Of a stretch of DNA of 64,000 nt, positions 63,759 to 64,000 are shown in pieces. The position numbers and the translations under genes are program-made. Location of the stretch: NCBI RefSeq assembly GCF_024345975.1, contig NZ_JAGQCD010000002.1, positions 124,001 to 188,000 on the forward strand. The letters run 5' to 3'. The DNA comes from Cyanobium sp. Cruz-8D1. GTDB taxonomy: Bacteria > Cyanobacteriota > Cyanobacteriia > PCC-6307 > Cyanobiaceae. Position 1 is the stretch's first letter. Each line of letters begins with the position of its first letter. The notes beneath the pieces were generated by a model. That model made no database searches and was not told the DNA's origin. It saw only the letters and a list, made by a program, of their open reading frames with translations.

Positions 63759-64000
63759 ATGCCCGTTCTTACCCCCACCCCCACCGCTGCTGCCACGGCG
63801 CCCGTTCACGTTGCTGCGGATGCAGCTGGCCCCGCCTGTTCCTTGCAGCGCTCAAGCTCCCTTTGGCAGCTGGGCATCGAGGCCCAGGAGCTCACCACGG
63901 CCATCGGCCAGCTGGCCCAGCAGCTGGAAGCCGACGACGACACCCGCGCCCAGGCCCTCGCCGAGCTGGAGGCCGCCCTCCTTGCGGAAGAAGGCAACAA
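63759..64000 (+). CDS. Phage Gp157-like protein (partial, runs off right edge)
   Basis: The visible 80 residues start MPVLTPTPTAAATAPVHVAA, a low-complexity lead-in, followed by SLWQLGIEAQELTTAIGQLA and LEADDDTRAQALAELEAALL. The LWxL-x-EAQEL start and the D-x-D-rich helix spacing fit the N-terminal part of siphovirus Gp157 family proteins, which in streptococcal phages are linked to superinfection resistance. The coiled-coil pattern is clear; the family call is likely but rests on a partial sequence. Confidence 0.6.
   Translation, partial: MPVLTPTPTAAATAPVHVAADAAGPACSLQRSSSLWQLGIEAQELTTAIGQLAQQLEADDDTRAQALAELEAALLAEEGN

Noticed and set aside
1-64000. CRISPR array, insertion sequence or rRNA
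   Set aside because: No regularly spaced direct repeats, no transposase motifs or terminal inverted repeats, and no rRNA-like sequence were seen.

Overview
The window looks like chromosomal DNA of a GC-rich unicellular cyanobacterium of the Cyanobium / freshwater Synechococcus type. This is inferred from gene content and base composition, not from a database match. The pointers are a monomeric molybdenum nitrate reductase (NarB) and a ferredoxin-nitrite reductase (NirA), an ABC-type nitrate transporter with an NrtC-like ATPase/binding-protein fusion, a group 2 sigma factor, a phytol-kinase-like protein, and a phosphoketolase operon.

Layout. 0-6.3 kb: a radical-SAM gene running off the left edge, a CaCA antiporter, a MntA/HepT-like toxin-antitoxin pair, a low-GC methyltransferase, then three decayed genes (a VOC protein with an internal stop, a frameshifted secreted protein, a nuclease remnant). 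6.3-17.4 kb: housekeeping genes acnB and DAHP synthase, then a minus-strand run MFS, ppk1, sigma factor, phytol kinase, MscS-cNMP channel (frameshifted). 17.4-19.9 kb: a sparse, lower-GC stretch with one glycosyltransferase. 19.9-25.1 kb: type-B succinate dehydrogenase/fumarate reductase sdhC-sdhA, with sdhB separated by an antisense GGDEF-EAL gene. 25.1-31.4 kb: a transketolase-like, phosphoketolase and acetate kinase operon, and a histidine phosphatase.

31.5-56.7 kb is a nitrate-assimilation supercluster. It holds narB, nrtABCD with a Crp/Fnr regulator at the end of the operon, nirA with a helical partner gene, siroheme synthesis (CbiX/SirB-like and cobA) and molybdenum cofactor genes (moaC, moeA, moaD, moaE, a MOSC protein). 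Two TrpD2-like paralogs lie head-to-head with nirA and with the siroheme pair. Unrelated genes are interleaved: a universal stress protein, an OpuC-like transporter fusion, an APC permease, an MpaB-like protein, a glutamine amidotransferase and a VapBC pair.

56.7-62.3 kb is an accessory zone with a NUDIX hydrolase, a GGDEF remnant, a damaged glutamine-synthetase-family gene, an isochorismatase-like hydrolase and three more PIN/RelE toxin loci. At 62.33 kb there is the 3' half of a tRNA-Val(UAC) without its 5' half. This is the footprint expected where an integrative element has inserted at a tRNA. Its polarity predicts that the element lies to the right, and the genes there (a SLOG-family protein and a phage Gp157-like protein) fit.

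How the genes work together: nitrate enters by NrtABCD and is reduced by NarB (which needs Moco) and NirA (which needs siroheme). The cofactor genes for both enzymes are in the same 25 kb. The Xfp-AckA operon would convert sugar phosphates to acetyl-phosphate and acetate. Eight genes show frameshifts, stops or internal deletions; some could be sequencing errors, and this is stated in each entry.
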